The notes under the pieces: generated by a model
What the model saw: the letters and a program-made list of their open reading frames with translations, nothing else
Database searches by the model: none
Told to the model about the DNA's origin: nothing
Shown here: in pieces, positions 47,031 to 58,884 of the stretch
Position numbering within the stretch: position 1 is the first letter of the stretch
How the letters are laid out: each line of letters starts with the position of its first letter
Made by a program: the position numbers and the translations under genes
NCBI GenBank assembly: GCA_021234155.1
Contig: JAJEKV010000030.1
Coordinates: 17,162,003 to 17,226,002 of the forward strand
Direction of reading: 5' to 3'
From: Isoetes taiwanensis
Lineage: Eukaryota; Streptophyta; Lycopodiopsida; Isoetales; Isoetaceae
DNA length: 64,000 nt

Positions 47031-47650
47031 TTGCACGGAATGATACCAAACCACTACTCATTGCAAAGCATTCGATGAGAGGAATCCAACGGTGTGGGTC
47101 CCACTTCGATCAGATATCTAGATCGCAAGATAAAGTCGTTTGAAGGCAACACAAAAGAAGGAAGCTTCCATAAAAGCTTCATAATTAATGGGGTGCCACC
47201 TCATTACCTTTTCATTAAATAAGGGTGACACCTCACCTCCAATATAAAAAACTCTAATTTAATACAAAAAATGAATGGCTAGGATTTCTCCTCCCCCCTT
47301 TGATCTAACGGTGGAGATTGGTTACACTAAATCCACTTTAAAAGGAAGCTTCCTTGCACCCTCCCGGTAAAAATCAAGGGCCATGATTTCGCCTCCCCTT
47401 TTTGATCCAATGGTCCAGGGATATGTTGTATGCTCTCATGCATGGCCATGCATGCCCCATGCATGACCCATCCATAATCCAATGGCCCAGGTTTCGCCAC
47501 ACAACCAGTGCCCCCAATCCGACGGCAAAGAAGCATGTCACAAATTTTTAGCACATTATATAAACCATGGGTGCATCGTTTCCTGGGACACATAGAATAA
47601 TTATATAAATATAATGATAATGATATATATGCAGTCCAGAGGTAAAGTAT
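47031..47650. repeat. Second copy of the non-coding tail
   Basis: This is homologous to 2,181-2,765 through the AAGCATTCGATGAGAGGAAT, GGGGTGCCACCTCATTACC, GGCTAGGATTTCTCCTCCCC and CATGCATGGCCATGCATGCC words. It fixes the 3' end of the repeat family as array followed by tail. Confidence 0.7.
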
Positions 47651-49147
47651 ATATCGTGTAAAATCTTTTGGGGTCTTTCTTGCTCGCCAAAGGGTTTGGC
47701 AACTGAAAACTACTAAAGTAACACACATAAGGGATAATTTTACACACTTTCCTTAGTTTTTTAGTCTAAAAAGTTCTAAAACGGTTCTAAATTTTCTGAG
47801 CTTGTAATGCAATGTTAGAGCATAAAGTAGTCGAATCATGTTGTTATTTCTACTTTTTTTTCTCTACATACATGCGAACTTCACTTCAGGCAGCTCAAAA
47901 ATTGCTACTAAAGGCAAAGAACCCCAAAATGTTATGGTGATACAGGTGTTTGACGAGAAGGAAACCACATGGTTTATCCAGAGGGGTGCGAGGAGTAGCA
48001 ACGCCTCAGAAGTTTACCTATTTATTTGCAAATATATAAGAAAGGGTAAGGCAGACGAATACTTCACTGCCAGAGAAATGTGCATGGTGCCCACTGCTAC
48101 AGATGACGTAATTGTGATGAATATGCTCAACATTGCTAAGGAGATTGACTATCTTCTGAGCATCACCATGTTGTAGATTGGTATGTGCGTTCAAAAATAT
48201 ATCTCCGAGAATAAAAAAGGAGGGCATGTAATCACAGAGCTTCATTACTTCAACTTTTGTATCCTCGGTATAAATTTATACTGCATCATCAACTAAAACT
48301 TCAGCTTAACGATAAGATATCGTGGACGTTGGCATTTGTAATACTATGTGATGCAAAAACAATGGTTTGTCATTCAAGAAGGTTGTTCAACTGCCTCCCA
48401 ATGTGTTTTAAGGTCCATTAGGATGTTTAGCCAAAATGGTTGTGAAATAACAAATTTCCTGTCTTCTAAAACAACTAATCTAAAAGTTTTCAGGGACAAG
48501 GTACAAAAGCATATAATTTCTTCATATGAATTTGCCCCATAGTAAATCTTAGAATTTCATTGTAGTTCTTTCCCCCTCTAAAATGGGATTTTTTTTTTGT
48601 GTGTGTGTGTTTTTCCTTTATACTAAGTCTTCTTAAAATGTCTGTTTTCACGAGCAGTTTATAAATCTTTGGACTAATGGTAATAAAAGGGCCCTTTTTA
48701 GAGGGATTTTAGAATTTTATAAATTTTCAAAAGGAATCTTTCAAACACACTTCTTAAATAAGTGCGTTTCAATTTAAACATTGTTTGTAGCACAAAATAA
48801 TGTCCTAGAACTTTTGATGCTTGCTTGCCTATTTGTTATGTCATGGACCTTTCTGCATGTCTTACACAATTCCATTGAATGAGAAACTAGATGCTTGCTT
48901 GCCCATTTGTTATATCACTGACCTTTTTGCATGTCTTACACAATTCCATTAAATAAGTTTCTCTCGGGATTAGCATAGACCTAAACTACTGTTGAAATCT
49001 TCTTCTCACCTCTACTATCTCCTTCTGATGCCATGTCATGTTGGGTTTTATTACAATCTTGTAATTCATTTCTTCCTTTTTCCTCATCCTTTGTTCAACA
49101 TGTGGATTTTATTACAATCTTCTATTCTTCATTTACAACTCTAAAAC
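47651..49147. other. AT-rich stretch without a recognised gene
   Basis: An open frame at 47,838-48,176 begins MLLFLLFFLYIHANFTSGSS, which would be a signal peptide if real, but I know no family for it. A 74-bp direct duplication (GATGCTTGCTTGCC start) lies at 48,816 and 48,890. A short GT microsatellite is at about 48,598. Confidence 0.5.
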
Positions 49148-49643
49148 CGCCGCAGGATTACAAAAGCTCCTAGACACCTTGGGTTCCTTTTGTAATGAAA
49201 AAGGGATGGCAGTAAATAAAGGAAAAACAAAAGTGATGGTTGTAGGGAAAAGAGAAAGCATTCAGATGCAGTTTGATGGAGAGATCTTGGAGCAAGTACA
49301 TCAATATAAATACCTTGGGGTGGAGTTTACTGACAACTATAAATGGAATGCAGGAGTTGACAAAAGGGTTGCAGGAGCAATGAGAGCCTTATATGGCACA
49401 ATGAGTTTGTGGAGGAATATGCATATACAGAAATGGAGTATGCGAAAACTCATGTTTAAAATGTTGGTACAACCTGTGGTACTATACGGATGTTCGATTT
49501 GGGGACCAGACCTGTCAAAAAAGAAATGGGCGAGTATTGAAAATATACAGAAAAGATTTTTTATGGAAGAACTTGGGGTGAAAGTGCAAACACCTTACGA
49601 GATGTTGCTTGCAGAGACAGGTTTTCTATCATTAGAAGCAGAA
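49148..49643 (+). pseudogene. LINE reverse transcriptase, C-terminal thumb region (first part)
   Basis: The frame encodes KGMAVNKGKTKVMVVGKRES, HQYKYLGVEFTDNYKW and QPVVLYGCSIWGPDLSKK. This is the fingers/thumb end of a non-LTR retrotransposon reverse transcriptase (the NxxKTKxM and YLG motifs), located after the YADD box, which is absent. The copy is 5'-truncated, as usual for LINEs. It stops at the AGAA target site of a DNA transposon at 49,643 and resumes in the same frame at 57,315. Confidence 0.85.
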
Positions 49644-49670
49644 GGGTGAAAGTATGCTAGTGGGTAGCAA

Positions 49671-49694
49671 AAGCATGCGTCCGGACGCATGCTT
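49671..49694. repeat. Perfect 24-bp palindrome next to the left TIR
   Basis: AAGCATGCGTCC followed by GGACGCATGCTT is perfectly self-complementary and touches the end of the 29-bp TIR. It is not mirrored at the right end, where three GGTGCT units lie instead. It is a candidate transposase or host-factor binding site. Confidence 0.85.
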
Positions 49695-49901
49695 ATAGCA
49701 GGGTTTTTGCCCGCTTAAAGCACCCCTGCTTTTGCTTAATCTGGGTGCTGATGGGTGTAACTGCCCGTCATTTTTTTTTACGCCCTTCATGTACGCACAC
49801 GTCCACCTCACGAACGAACCGTTAGGAAAATGATTGTGGGATTTTGGCTGGATTTTCGCGCGAGTGGTGTGGTAGTACGTTGCAAATTGGATTACTTCGT
49901 C

Positions 49902-52900
49902 ATGGCCCGCGAAAATTCTCCCTCCAATTCACTTACCCTCCCTCTCTCAGGAATTTCATGGCGCCCACGATCTGCGCCTGGGAGGCAATCACCGTTTAGC
50001 ATTGGATTTTCGGCCGATGAATCCCAATACAGTGTTCCAGATTTGTTGGATGTCAATGCAACACAGGAAATATCACGTGAAGATCCAGTTTCCTCTGCAA
50101 TTTACAAGAAATTAAGAGAATACAGATTACGGAATAAGATGAAAAAAGCAGCGGTTGAACGGGAGGATCTGAGCATGAGGCCGCAGGCAAGAAATAGCCA
50201 AGCAAGTAGTTGATTACTTCAATAAGCTCACCAAAAGCATTCACCCGAACTCAAGGCCGATGTGATGAAGAGGGTGGTTCATCACCACGAAAATGGAAAT
50301 CTCGGAACACGGAATTTTGCCAAATCCAAAGGAGTGCAAGGCAAACGGTGAGAGTCTTTGCTCAACAATTTAAAATGCACAATGGCAGCCACAAAGAGAC
50401 AAAGGAACCATGATATTTGGAGAGCGGAACCTCCACACTTGTGATGGCTTCTTCCACAAAATCGAGATGCAATTCCACTATGGCGGGGCTGTTAGGTACA
50501 TCTAATTCTTGCTTTCATGCACGTGCTTCTTCATGCTTTCAAGTGCTTGTATCTGAAAGTGATCTTTGGTGGGATATGTTCATTGATTAATGTGCAATAT
50601 TTCTTATGATAGGTTGCATGAGGTCAACTATTGCAACTGCTGCATTAAGGAAATCGGAAGCCTTCCTTGGAAATGGTTCGTGGTCTTGTTTCCAAAGGAG
50701 GTTGAGGTGCGATTCTCTCACCCCTGCTTGCAAGGAAAGCATAACAGAATTCTGGAAACAAAATAGCAGAGTCTCTCCTTGCAAGAAAGATGTTGTGAAC
50801 AACTTGTTGAGAGTCAAAGCTTCGATTTCTTATCCCTTGCACCTTATGGAGGTCACATAGGTACAAGTTTCCATACATTCTTTTTTTGCTATTATTGCAT
50901 AAATATTCCTAACCAAAGGCCACCATTCAGCTGCAGCTATATCAACAATACAAAAAGGCACATCCTGAACACCCTGTTTGCTTAAAGGCTTTCGAGAAGT
51001 TGAAGCCTATTTATGTAAAGAAAGTATCAGAAAGGGAAACCTGTTGTTGCATATACCATATGAAGTTGGAGTATGCCAGGGTAGCACTGAATGCATTGAG
51101 GTCAGCGAAAACTGGATTCCATGGTGAAGAGTGCAAGTGCACCTGCGAGGTCTGTGGACCTGGTGAGAATTGTATGGCCAGCCAACATACGTGACTCAAC
51201 CCGCCCGAGCTCGGAGGTCGTGGTTTGCAACAAGAGCGAGGGTGAAGAATGGTATAAACATGACTGCTTGATGCAGACATGTCAGAAGTGTGGCATAAAA
51301 ATTCTTCGTATATGTCCAAGAGAAAGAGAGAATCATGAGTTCGTGCTTGAATGGAAGATGTTTGAAAAGGTAATACTCTTTTATTGCTTGTCAAGCATCT
51401 TGATATGTGTTTGAAGCATCTTTGATATGTGCTTTTGTGCTTTCAACATGCGCTAATCTTCTGTAATATATGCTACAGATCTTGTTACAGATTCCAGTGG
51501 AGACAGAAGAAGCTGGTGGAGTTGCAGCCTGCGTTACCAAGGAAGTGCCAGGTGGCAGCAGAAAGAAAAGATCCAATGCCACCAAGAAGGGAAACAAAAG
51601 TAAGAAATCCAAGGTAGCTGGTGGGACACAGCCTGAAGCTGCAGCACAAGTTGAGAAGAAGGGAAACAAAAGTAAGAAATCCAAGGCAGCTGGTGGGACA
51701 CAGCCTGAAGCTGCAGCACAAGATGAGACCTCAAATGGCAAGGGGAAAAAAAAGAAAGGACCAAAGCCAGTCCTTAGATTGTCTTACAAGAGAACGGCAG
51801 TGAAGGATTTCATTTCATATCTGTGTTCCACATTGAAGATATTCGTGCCACACAATTACAGGGCTAGATGGCAGGCCATGCAATTCAGGAGTTGCCTGGA
51901 CAATATCCAAGATGGCACCATTGTTTCTGTAATTGATTTTGCAGAGAATTACAGCATAAAAATACAAAGGGAGGTTCAAAGCCAGCATTGGCACAATGAC
52001 CAGATAACAATTCTCGTCCACATCACGTATAGGATGGACAACAGCTCTGGGATCAGAAAGCTATTGAAGGAAACCCATTTTTACTTGAGTGATGACAAGA
52101 TTCATGACACTCTTTTTGTGCAGCACTGTCTTAGAAAGCACAATTCATGGCTAGTATCAAATGGTGTAGAATTCTCCAGGCATATAGTTTGGTCAGATGG
52201 TTGTTCTAGCCAATTCAAATCTGCCCGGCCATTCTATTTCCTACCAAGATATCACCACGAGCTAGGGAAAGAAATAATATGGAATTTCTTTGGGACAGCC
52301 CATGGTAAGGGAGAGCACGATGGGCAAGGGGCAGTCCTTAAGGGGGCATTCACTAGAGAGCAGCTCAAGTATGATGGAGTGAGATTTAGGGTGCTGCTGA
52401 TGCACAATGGAATTCGCTACGCAATGGAATGAAGGTGCCAGCAACGGGGACATCAAGAGGTAATATGCTTTCATCTGCATTCATCTGCTTTTAACGTGCT
52501 TTAATCTGCTTTAAAATGTGCTTTCATCTGCTTTTATCTGCTGTGTATTGCTGTATTGTGCCTCTGTACTGTATGTGAACTGCAATATCCTGTTGTTTTT
52601 TTTCGAGCACTTACAGTTCATTGGAAAGGATGATGTTGATAGGACAGACCGGTTGGACTGTGCCAGGGTAGAAGGGACCAAGATTATACACAGCATCAGG
52701 ACATACTTGGCCAAATCAAGCACAAGGGTGGCTCATAGAGGTTTAAGTTGTTTCTGTGGTAACTGTTTGAAAGGAAACTGGTCATCTTGTGTGAACAAGC
52801 AGAGGTTAAAGAATTGGAAATATGTTACTCTAAAGCCAGAAAAGTCTACTGGTGAAGGTAATGAAGACGAGATCGATGAGGCATTTTTTGAAGGTGATGG

Positions 52901-53266
52901 AGAATGGCTTAGTGGAAACATAGAGGAAGGTGATAACTTTGCTTTGTTGTGTAGCCGGGAGGAAAATCGGAGAATGCAGATTTCTATGTGGTGAAATGTG
53001 TTAAGCGAGGCATATCCTTGACGAGAATTGTCAAGGATAGCCGAGGTCGAACCTTCAATGTCGATGAACATGTGTTGGCTGGTTTGTACTATCTTGGCCA
53101 CCGATGGTACTTGGGAGCTGCTTGAAGACAAAGGCGACCTTCGATCAAAGATCATCACGTATCAGCTATCAAGTTTGAGATGAATCAGATTCCTGGCACC
53201 AACAGATTTTCCCTTGATCAGGCTACTCACCAGATGATCATTGACAGTCTGCCATATGAAGGTTGA
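49902..53266 (+). CDS. DDE-type transposase of the 4-bp-TSD element
   Basis: ATG 49,902 starts MARENSPSNSLT. Later blocks encode SITEFWKQNSRVSPCKKDVV and HLMEV (50,600-50,860), then QLYQQYKKAHPEHPVCLKAF and SERETCCCIYHMKLEYAR (from about 50,934). Next come two Lys-rich repeats (KKGNKSKKSK). The core (51,470-52,432) has the candidate catalytic residues Asp in IDFAENYSIK, Asp in VWSDGCSSQFKS and His/Glu/Asp in GTAHGKGEHDGQGAV. A Cys-rich block (CFCGNCLKGNWSSC) and an end reading HQMIIDSLPYEG close it. The CCCxYH and SDGCxxQF motifs define a family I associate with many animal and moss transposon-like proteins. There are frameshifts near 52,960 and 53,120. Splicing of the first third is not fully resolved. 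Confidence 0.8.
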
Positions 53267-53570
53267 ATTGAATATGCTCTGACCTAGTTGTTTTATCATT
53301 TTGACAGGTCTGTAGTTACTTGTGTACTTGTCTCAAATTTTGATCATTATATTGGAGACAATGTTTGTGAGACAAGTTTTGTAGTATTGGACTGCTGTAT
53401 TGGAGTATTTTAGTATTGTAAACAATGCTTGTAGTATTGGAAAGTAAGCTTGATATATATTACAGAAAATTCTACACTCAAGATTAGAGACATCTTACAA
53501 GATCACTCAATACTCAAGATAACACAAAGTAATCATGCATATATATTACAAAAAAGTAGTATACAATGGT

Positions 53571-54540
53571 TCATGAGTCATCGAAGTCTTCAAAGTTTTC
53601 ATGCTCGTCGCCAGGAAGGGTGCCCAGCAGCTGCCTTTGTACTTCAAGAGGAGCATTGAGGATATAGTAGGCCGAGACAAGGTAGTTGTTGAGGCAGGTA
53701 ATCCAAAGACCTTTACAAGAATGTCTCCGGGGCCAACCATGCATCAGTGAAATCAATTTGTGAGATCGTTTCCTGTACTGTATGAGAAGACAAGTATTCC
53801 AAAGCTGGACACACAAACTTCTCCAAAAAATTGTCCTCTTCTTGCCCCTTGAAAGGCATAACAGGAACGGTTGTGTGTGCAGGGTTTAGAAACCCTTTCG
53901 TGGGCAATTTGTCATCAACCAAGAAAATCATACCATGATATTGAGGAAAATCCTCAAGTACAACCTTCAACTCCTTGAAAAAAAGTTGTTTTTCCTTGCT
54001 GGTTGGATGCTCGCATGCATAGCAATGCTCTTGACCATATATCTTCAAGAATCTGGTCTGCAAATCAGGGAACAATGCATCCACCATATCCCTTGTATTC
54101 CGAAGTAAAGAAGCACTCCAAATCACAACATCAAACCTCTGCAGTGCCCACTCCACAAACTCATGATACCCTGGTCTGCAAATGAGGTACTTACTTGCAG
54201 TTTCTTTTACAACATGTCTCGTTTGTGGTGGATGCAAGATTTTCCCGTTCATTCGCCTCTGTTATTATGCGTGCCCGATTACACCATTTATGTCAAGCAC
54301 CATGCACTTCCGTGCGGGTCTCCATCCCTCGGCGTTTGCAACCCACCGTCGATGTCTGGCGCATCGTGCTTGTGCATCTTTGGATCTTTGGGAAGTGCTA
54401 TCTGGGCGTCTTTGGCTGTTGCCGCGCGACCTGCTGGACTCTGGTTTATCTTTGCTACCAGATGATGGAGAGTGCTGATAGCCATAGTTATATACATCCT
54501 TATCTGTATCTCCCCTGTCCCCAATGTATGGGTGTTTCAC
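53571..54540 (-). CDS. FCP1/NIF-like HAD-fold protein carried by the transposon
   Basis: The N-terminal part is Ser/Arg-rich, then KCMVLDINGVIG gives HAD motif I. RPGYHEFVEWALQRFDVVIW, SASLLRN and MIFLVDDKLPT (motifs II and IV) follow, and the C-terminus is acidic (EHENFEDFDDS). The fold is that of CTD phosphatases of the FCP1/SCP/NLI-interacting group. The second motif-I Asp (DxDx) is Asn here (DINGV), so phosphatase activity is doubtful. Frame breaks lie near 54,270 and 53,715. The gene is tail-to-tail with the transposase and inside the TIRs, so it moves with the element. Its role could be protein binding or regulation of host transcription, but this is speculation. Confidence 0.72.
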
Positions 54541-54991
54541 GGCTATCGGTAACCCTTACCAAGTGGTGGCTTAGGGGACTAGGTGGTTTGTCAACCACGG
54601 CCCACGAAACTACTTTCCTTGGTCTCTGCCAAAATCAAAAGTGGTTCTACAATTACCAACCGAAATTTGCGAGAACATTATGCCAAGTGAAATAAGACAA
54701 GTAAAATAAGCGCTTGATCTTAAATATTGGATTGCACCTTTTATATGTAATAGGTTGTTTTGCACTTTGGTTTCCTCATTATCTCATGCGGGTTCTCTCA
54801 CTATCTTCACCAGAGTCGATAAAGCACCACTTGTGGCTGCCTTCTCCTTCTGCAGGCAAATGCAAATTTTACAAGGACACAATGGGGGAAAATAAATATA
54901 TTCTGGTATTAAACAAAAACCTTTTAACTGATCGTTTTGGCACGTCTTGTGCAAACAAAATTGGGCCTGAAACAAGTACATATAAATTACA

Positions 54992-56967
54992 TTAGACTGA
55001 GGGTTTTTTTCCTAGTGCCATGTCTATAGGCACGTCCTCATCAACCGAATCATCTGACTCACCCTCACTCTCGGGCTCTATAACATTTTTGGTCCTGGAC
55101 CTTGTGAGCCTTGTGATTCGTGACACAACCTTGTTCACCTGCTTATCCACTATATTCGGGTCTTCAACATCCTTGTCTTCCCCTGCAACAACAGTGTTAG
55201 AGGAGGCCTTTGTAGAGGTTGCTGCAGAATTTGGAACTATATATTGTATTTCTCAGCATCGTCAGAACTACTGGAATCTGCTTTGGACCGTGTTGGTGTC
55301 TTTAGTACAGTGCTTTCGGTCTTTGCATTGTCTTCTTGATCGCTTGCCTCATCTTTGTTCACTTTGTCTACTGCTTCTAATGTACCCACTTCAGAAACAA
55401 ACGTGTACCTTTTTGGGTCGTTCTTGCTTGTGGAGTTCGAGTCCTTGTAGACTTGTGTCCGGGGTCCTTTTACTAAGAGGTGTTTTCACATGCTTCCTTT
55501 TCCTGTCTTTATGCAGGTTGTAGCTACCACCTCATCTAAGTCAATTGTCTCAACTTCTTTGTTTGTGTCTTTGCCCGGCATATAAGGGTTCTGCTTGACT
55601 GTCTTCCCCAATTCCTCCACTAAGCTGCTTTGGAGGCCTTACGAGCATTCGAGGCGGTGTGCCTTCTCCATAAGCAAACTCGAGGCGGTGACATGATATC
55701 ACGTGGCCACATTTCAGCTTCGGACTTAGGGTGTAATCATCACGGAATGCCGACCCGCATGTGGAGCATCTCTCCTCATCTCCAATTGGCAACTGAATGT
55801 CACGGGATAGATGCTCACAAGTGGCCACTCTCCTTGTAAGCTCCTAAAGCTGTTGAGATTACGTAAAAGTCTTTGCTTGGCTTTTGCAAGCTGCACTTCA
55901 TTGTTTGCAACCTCGGCGGCTATAGTGGCCACTGTTGAACTATCCCTCATCTCTTGGGCCACCCCCATTTCAACAAGGGCTTTCGGCATGTACTCTGCCA
56001 TGTCTTTCTCTCTCTCTCAAGCTCGGTAGCTCGGCCAGAGGCACCGGCAAGCATCGGGACTGTGGATCGCTTGAAGGCGTGAGATGTTGTCTTTAATTTT
56101 ACGCAATTTCTCTTGTGAAGCCGAGAAGAAAGCTCCCTTAGCACGGACCGGACAACTATCTCCTTCTTGGAGACTAAATCAGCTGTTATTCGTGTTTAGG
56201 GTTTCTGCAAATCTGTGCACATGACTTCCAGCGTGATATGTTCTCCCCATAAGCCGTGGTAAGCTGTTGGGCACATTGCAAAGCTCCTAATGGACGGCCT
56301 CCCTTCTAATTTAATACCGGTGCCTCCTGGCTGACCGGCCTTTCGCTATGCTTTCGTGTCTTTGTGGTTTCTTTGGGATTTTTGACATCTGCTGCAGTTC
56401 TTTGGAGCACCTTCGGTGGGTTCACTTTTAACCTTGCTTTCTTTGTAGGCTCTACTCTTTCTTTAACCTTTGCCCAATTAACCTTGAACTTCGTGGATCC
56501 CGCTTTGCTCTCGGGCGGTTATTGAATGCAAATAGGTATGATCTTGTCTTTCTAACTTCCCGTTCTTCAACCCGTCCGGGTATATTTTGCTCGAAGTTCT
56601 ATTAGAGCTTCTTCGTTATCGCCCTTACCTTGTCAATGGAAGTTTTGCCGGGAATGACCCCGTTGGTATCCCAAACTTCATTGTACTCTCTGCTGCGGAT
56701 ATGAGATCTGTTCGAAATTGAGAGGGATGAACGCCCTCGTTTGGCGATTCGCATATGCATGGAAGTCTTCTTCGGTTCGGCAATCAGCCGGTCCGGTCTT
56801 AAAGGAACGTTTCTTCCGGCACGGAAGAATGCAAGAAAATCGAATTAACGTGGTTGAACCCTAAACCCATAGAAATTTTTTTGTTTTGTTGCTTTTTGCT
56901 TACCCGGCAAATGGGTTCCGTTGGAATTACTTTGCTTGAGCAGCGGATCAATCACCTTCTTCACCAT
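54992..56967 (-). CDS. Unrecognised zinc-binding/coiled-coil gene of the transposon
   Basis: Exon 1 (56,967-56,904) encodes MVKKVIDPLLKQSNSNGTHL and ends at a GTAAGC donor. Downstream blocks include a Lys/Thr-rich basic part (about 56,360-56,480) and a helical part (about 55,840-56,000, VANNEVQLAKAKQRLLRNL). Next is a zinc-ribbon/RING-like part (about 55,690-55,780, CSTCGSAF then LKCGHVISC). The acidic C-terminus ends SVDEDVPIDMALGKKPSV with the stop at 54,992. Frames change several times, so introns and errors cannot be separated. The promoter lies next to the right TIR. The family is unknown to me. Confidence 0.55.
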
Positions 56968-57314
56968 GGTTGATCCGTTTGTTTAATGTGGAAATCCGAG
57001 CGCAAATTCAGCGGGTTGCTTGGCGGAACAGAGAAAGTTGGGGAAGAGAGATTTGGAAAAACACAAATTGAAAAGTTCGCTCGTTTGTCTAGTGGTTCCG
57101 TTGCGGGGGTCGATTCATTAACCAGGCGGCAAGCGGTAATGATTGTATAAACGGGTACCGGCTACACGAATAGACGGGCAGAATATAGGTGGTACTATAT
57201 AGGTGAAGGGTGGGAAAAAAATGTTTGAAGGGTGGAGAAAAATGTATTTTGGGTGCTGGTGCTGGTGCTGGGGTCGCGTTTTTTTGCTACCCACTAGCAT
57301 ACTTTCACCCAGAA

Positions 57315-58041
57315 GCACTATGCCAGGCACTTGAGTACTTGCAGAGAGTCCAACATCTTGAAGAGGATTGCCTCCCGCACCAAGCCCTTCAAGAGTCAAT
57401 GAGGCAACCATATATTGGATGGTACAAGCTGCTTATAGATTGGCTTCACAAATGGGGGATAGACATTTTAGACATTCCTGATATAGCACTGGGGATTCGT
57501 AGTCTCATTTCTAAAAAAGTTATCCACCATTTATGGGCATCTCCTTTGGCACAAAAAATGGAATATTACAAACGGGAGGTGAACCTTATGATTAATTATG
57601 TGGATTGATACTTTGATGGGATACAAACGACGCAGGCTTATTTCCCAAGCTCGTTTGCGGTCTCACTCCTTGGAGGTAGAGCGTGTTCATGACATTCCAC
57701 ATGAGCTAAGATTTTGTCCATGTTGCAGAGAACCTGTTGTGGAAGATGAACACCATGCCTTCCTGAAATGCTCTAGATTTGAAGAGGTGTGTGATGCTTT
57801 TGGGATTGATGCTACTTTGTCTAGAAGCTTTACGCTATTACTCTCGATGCCTCCCACGCGGCTTGGAGCTTATCTTCAAGCATGGTGGGGACATCGGAAA
57901 ATGATTTTAGACTTGAATCGTCTAGCAGATGATATGGAGGCAAGAGGCCTCATTTAGTGGACTTATTATATGTATTTCTTTTTGTCGCCTAATGGACCTG
58001 AGGGTCTGATATGGCGTGATAATAAATCAAATCAAATCAAA
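57315..58041 (+). pseudogene. LINE 3' part: end of reverse transcriptase ORF, zinc knuckle and tail
   Basis: The frame continues the LINE ORF (ALEYLQRVQHLEEDC, PYIGWYKLLIDWLHKWGIDI). It shifts near 57,600 and ends with a zf-RVT-type motif (FCPCCREPVV, EDEHHAFLKC). The stop is at about 57,957. The 3' end has TAAATCAAATCAAATCAAAA, a short-repeat tail typical of some LINE clades, instead of pure poly-A. Together with 49,148-49,643 this is one 5'-truncated LINE about 1.2 kb long, split by the DNA transposon. Confidence 0.85.
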
Positions 58042-58884
58042 AAATTTCTTTCTTTCTTATGTTCCTCATTTCTTTCTTTCTTTTCATCCTATGTCCAAGA
58101 TATGCCTCCTAAGACTTGTGCAAGCTAATTCCATTTTTCTATCAATTCAAGTTATGTCGAGATTTGGAAGAGAAAAGTTCTTGAGCAAGCTGATGGCTTT
58201 GTGTTTCATTCTCTTGACATTGAAGTACTTTCTAATACACTAAGAATATTTCTGGATTACTCAAATATGGTAAGAAACATAAAAACCATGCTCTCTAGAA
58301 ATGTTCCTCAATAATAAACACAAGGCTACTTGTTAGATAAAAAACAAGGCTACGACATAAAAATAGACCACCAATACACTTACAAGGGCAAAGCATTGGG
58401 GATTTTCCAACACGTTGGGCCTATCAAAGACACTTTTCACCTCATCTGGTTTAGCACGACGCAGGAACACCATTTAAATGTTCTCAATCTAGACCATTTG
58501 TTTGCGGTCGATGACACAACTAAAGCTTGGAAAATACATCTACATGATCCGGTAAGGATGGTGTTCACATGTTTTTGACGTGGCTGGAAGCTCAAATCCC
58601 ACACAAATTGAGAATCAAGACGAAGAACCAAGAACGTATTTCAAGGACTTGTTAACCCAGGTTTGAATCTGGTAAATATGAAGCAGCCGCCTACTACCCT
58701 CGATTAATTTTTTCTATTACTAAGATTACTCAGTAGAGTTGAGAATGCCCCAGACAAACTCAGGGCAGCAAAGAAACATCATAGGATTTGATAGCACAGA
58801 CAAATTCTCTAGAATGCAGTATTTTAACATCTCAACAAAAACATTGGGGCATAAGGCCATTATGCAGTAAAATTTGAGACCGCA
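58042..58884. other. Intergenic stretch between the LINE and RPL7A
   Basis: AT-rich. An open frame at 58,330-58,578 (encoding ALGIFQHVGPIKDTFHLIWF) is not recognised. The last part is the 3' UTR and downstream region of RPL7A. Confidence 0.5.

Larger units (their letters stand above)
49644..57310. mobile_element. 7,667-bp DNA transposon with 29-bp perfect TIRs and 4-bp TSD
   Basis: The element begins GGGTGAAAGTATGCTAGTGG and the first 29 bases are exactly mirrored at 57,282-57,310. AGAA flanks both sides (49,640-49,643 and 57,311-57,314). Removing the element plus one AGAA restores the LINE frame (LSLEAEALCQALEYL), which proves the limits. It carries a DDE transposase gene on the plus strand and two genes on the minus strand. 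A 4-bp duplication with TIRs starting GRG would fit the Sola superfamily, but I could not test that. Kolobok, Ginger or Academ elements have similar duplication lengths. Confidence 0.95.

Noticed and set aside
54163-54695. Plus-strand frames over 54,163-54,695
   Set aside because: They are antisense shadows of the FCP1-like gene, whose minus-strand frame carries recognisable HAD motifs.
58330-58578. 82-residue frame near the LINE 3' end
   Set aside because: Unrecognised and without promoter or splice signals. It could be a remnant but is not supportable as a gene.
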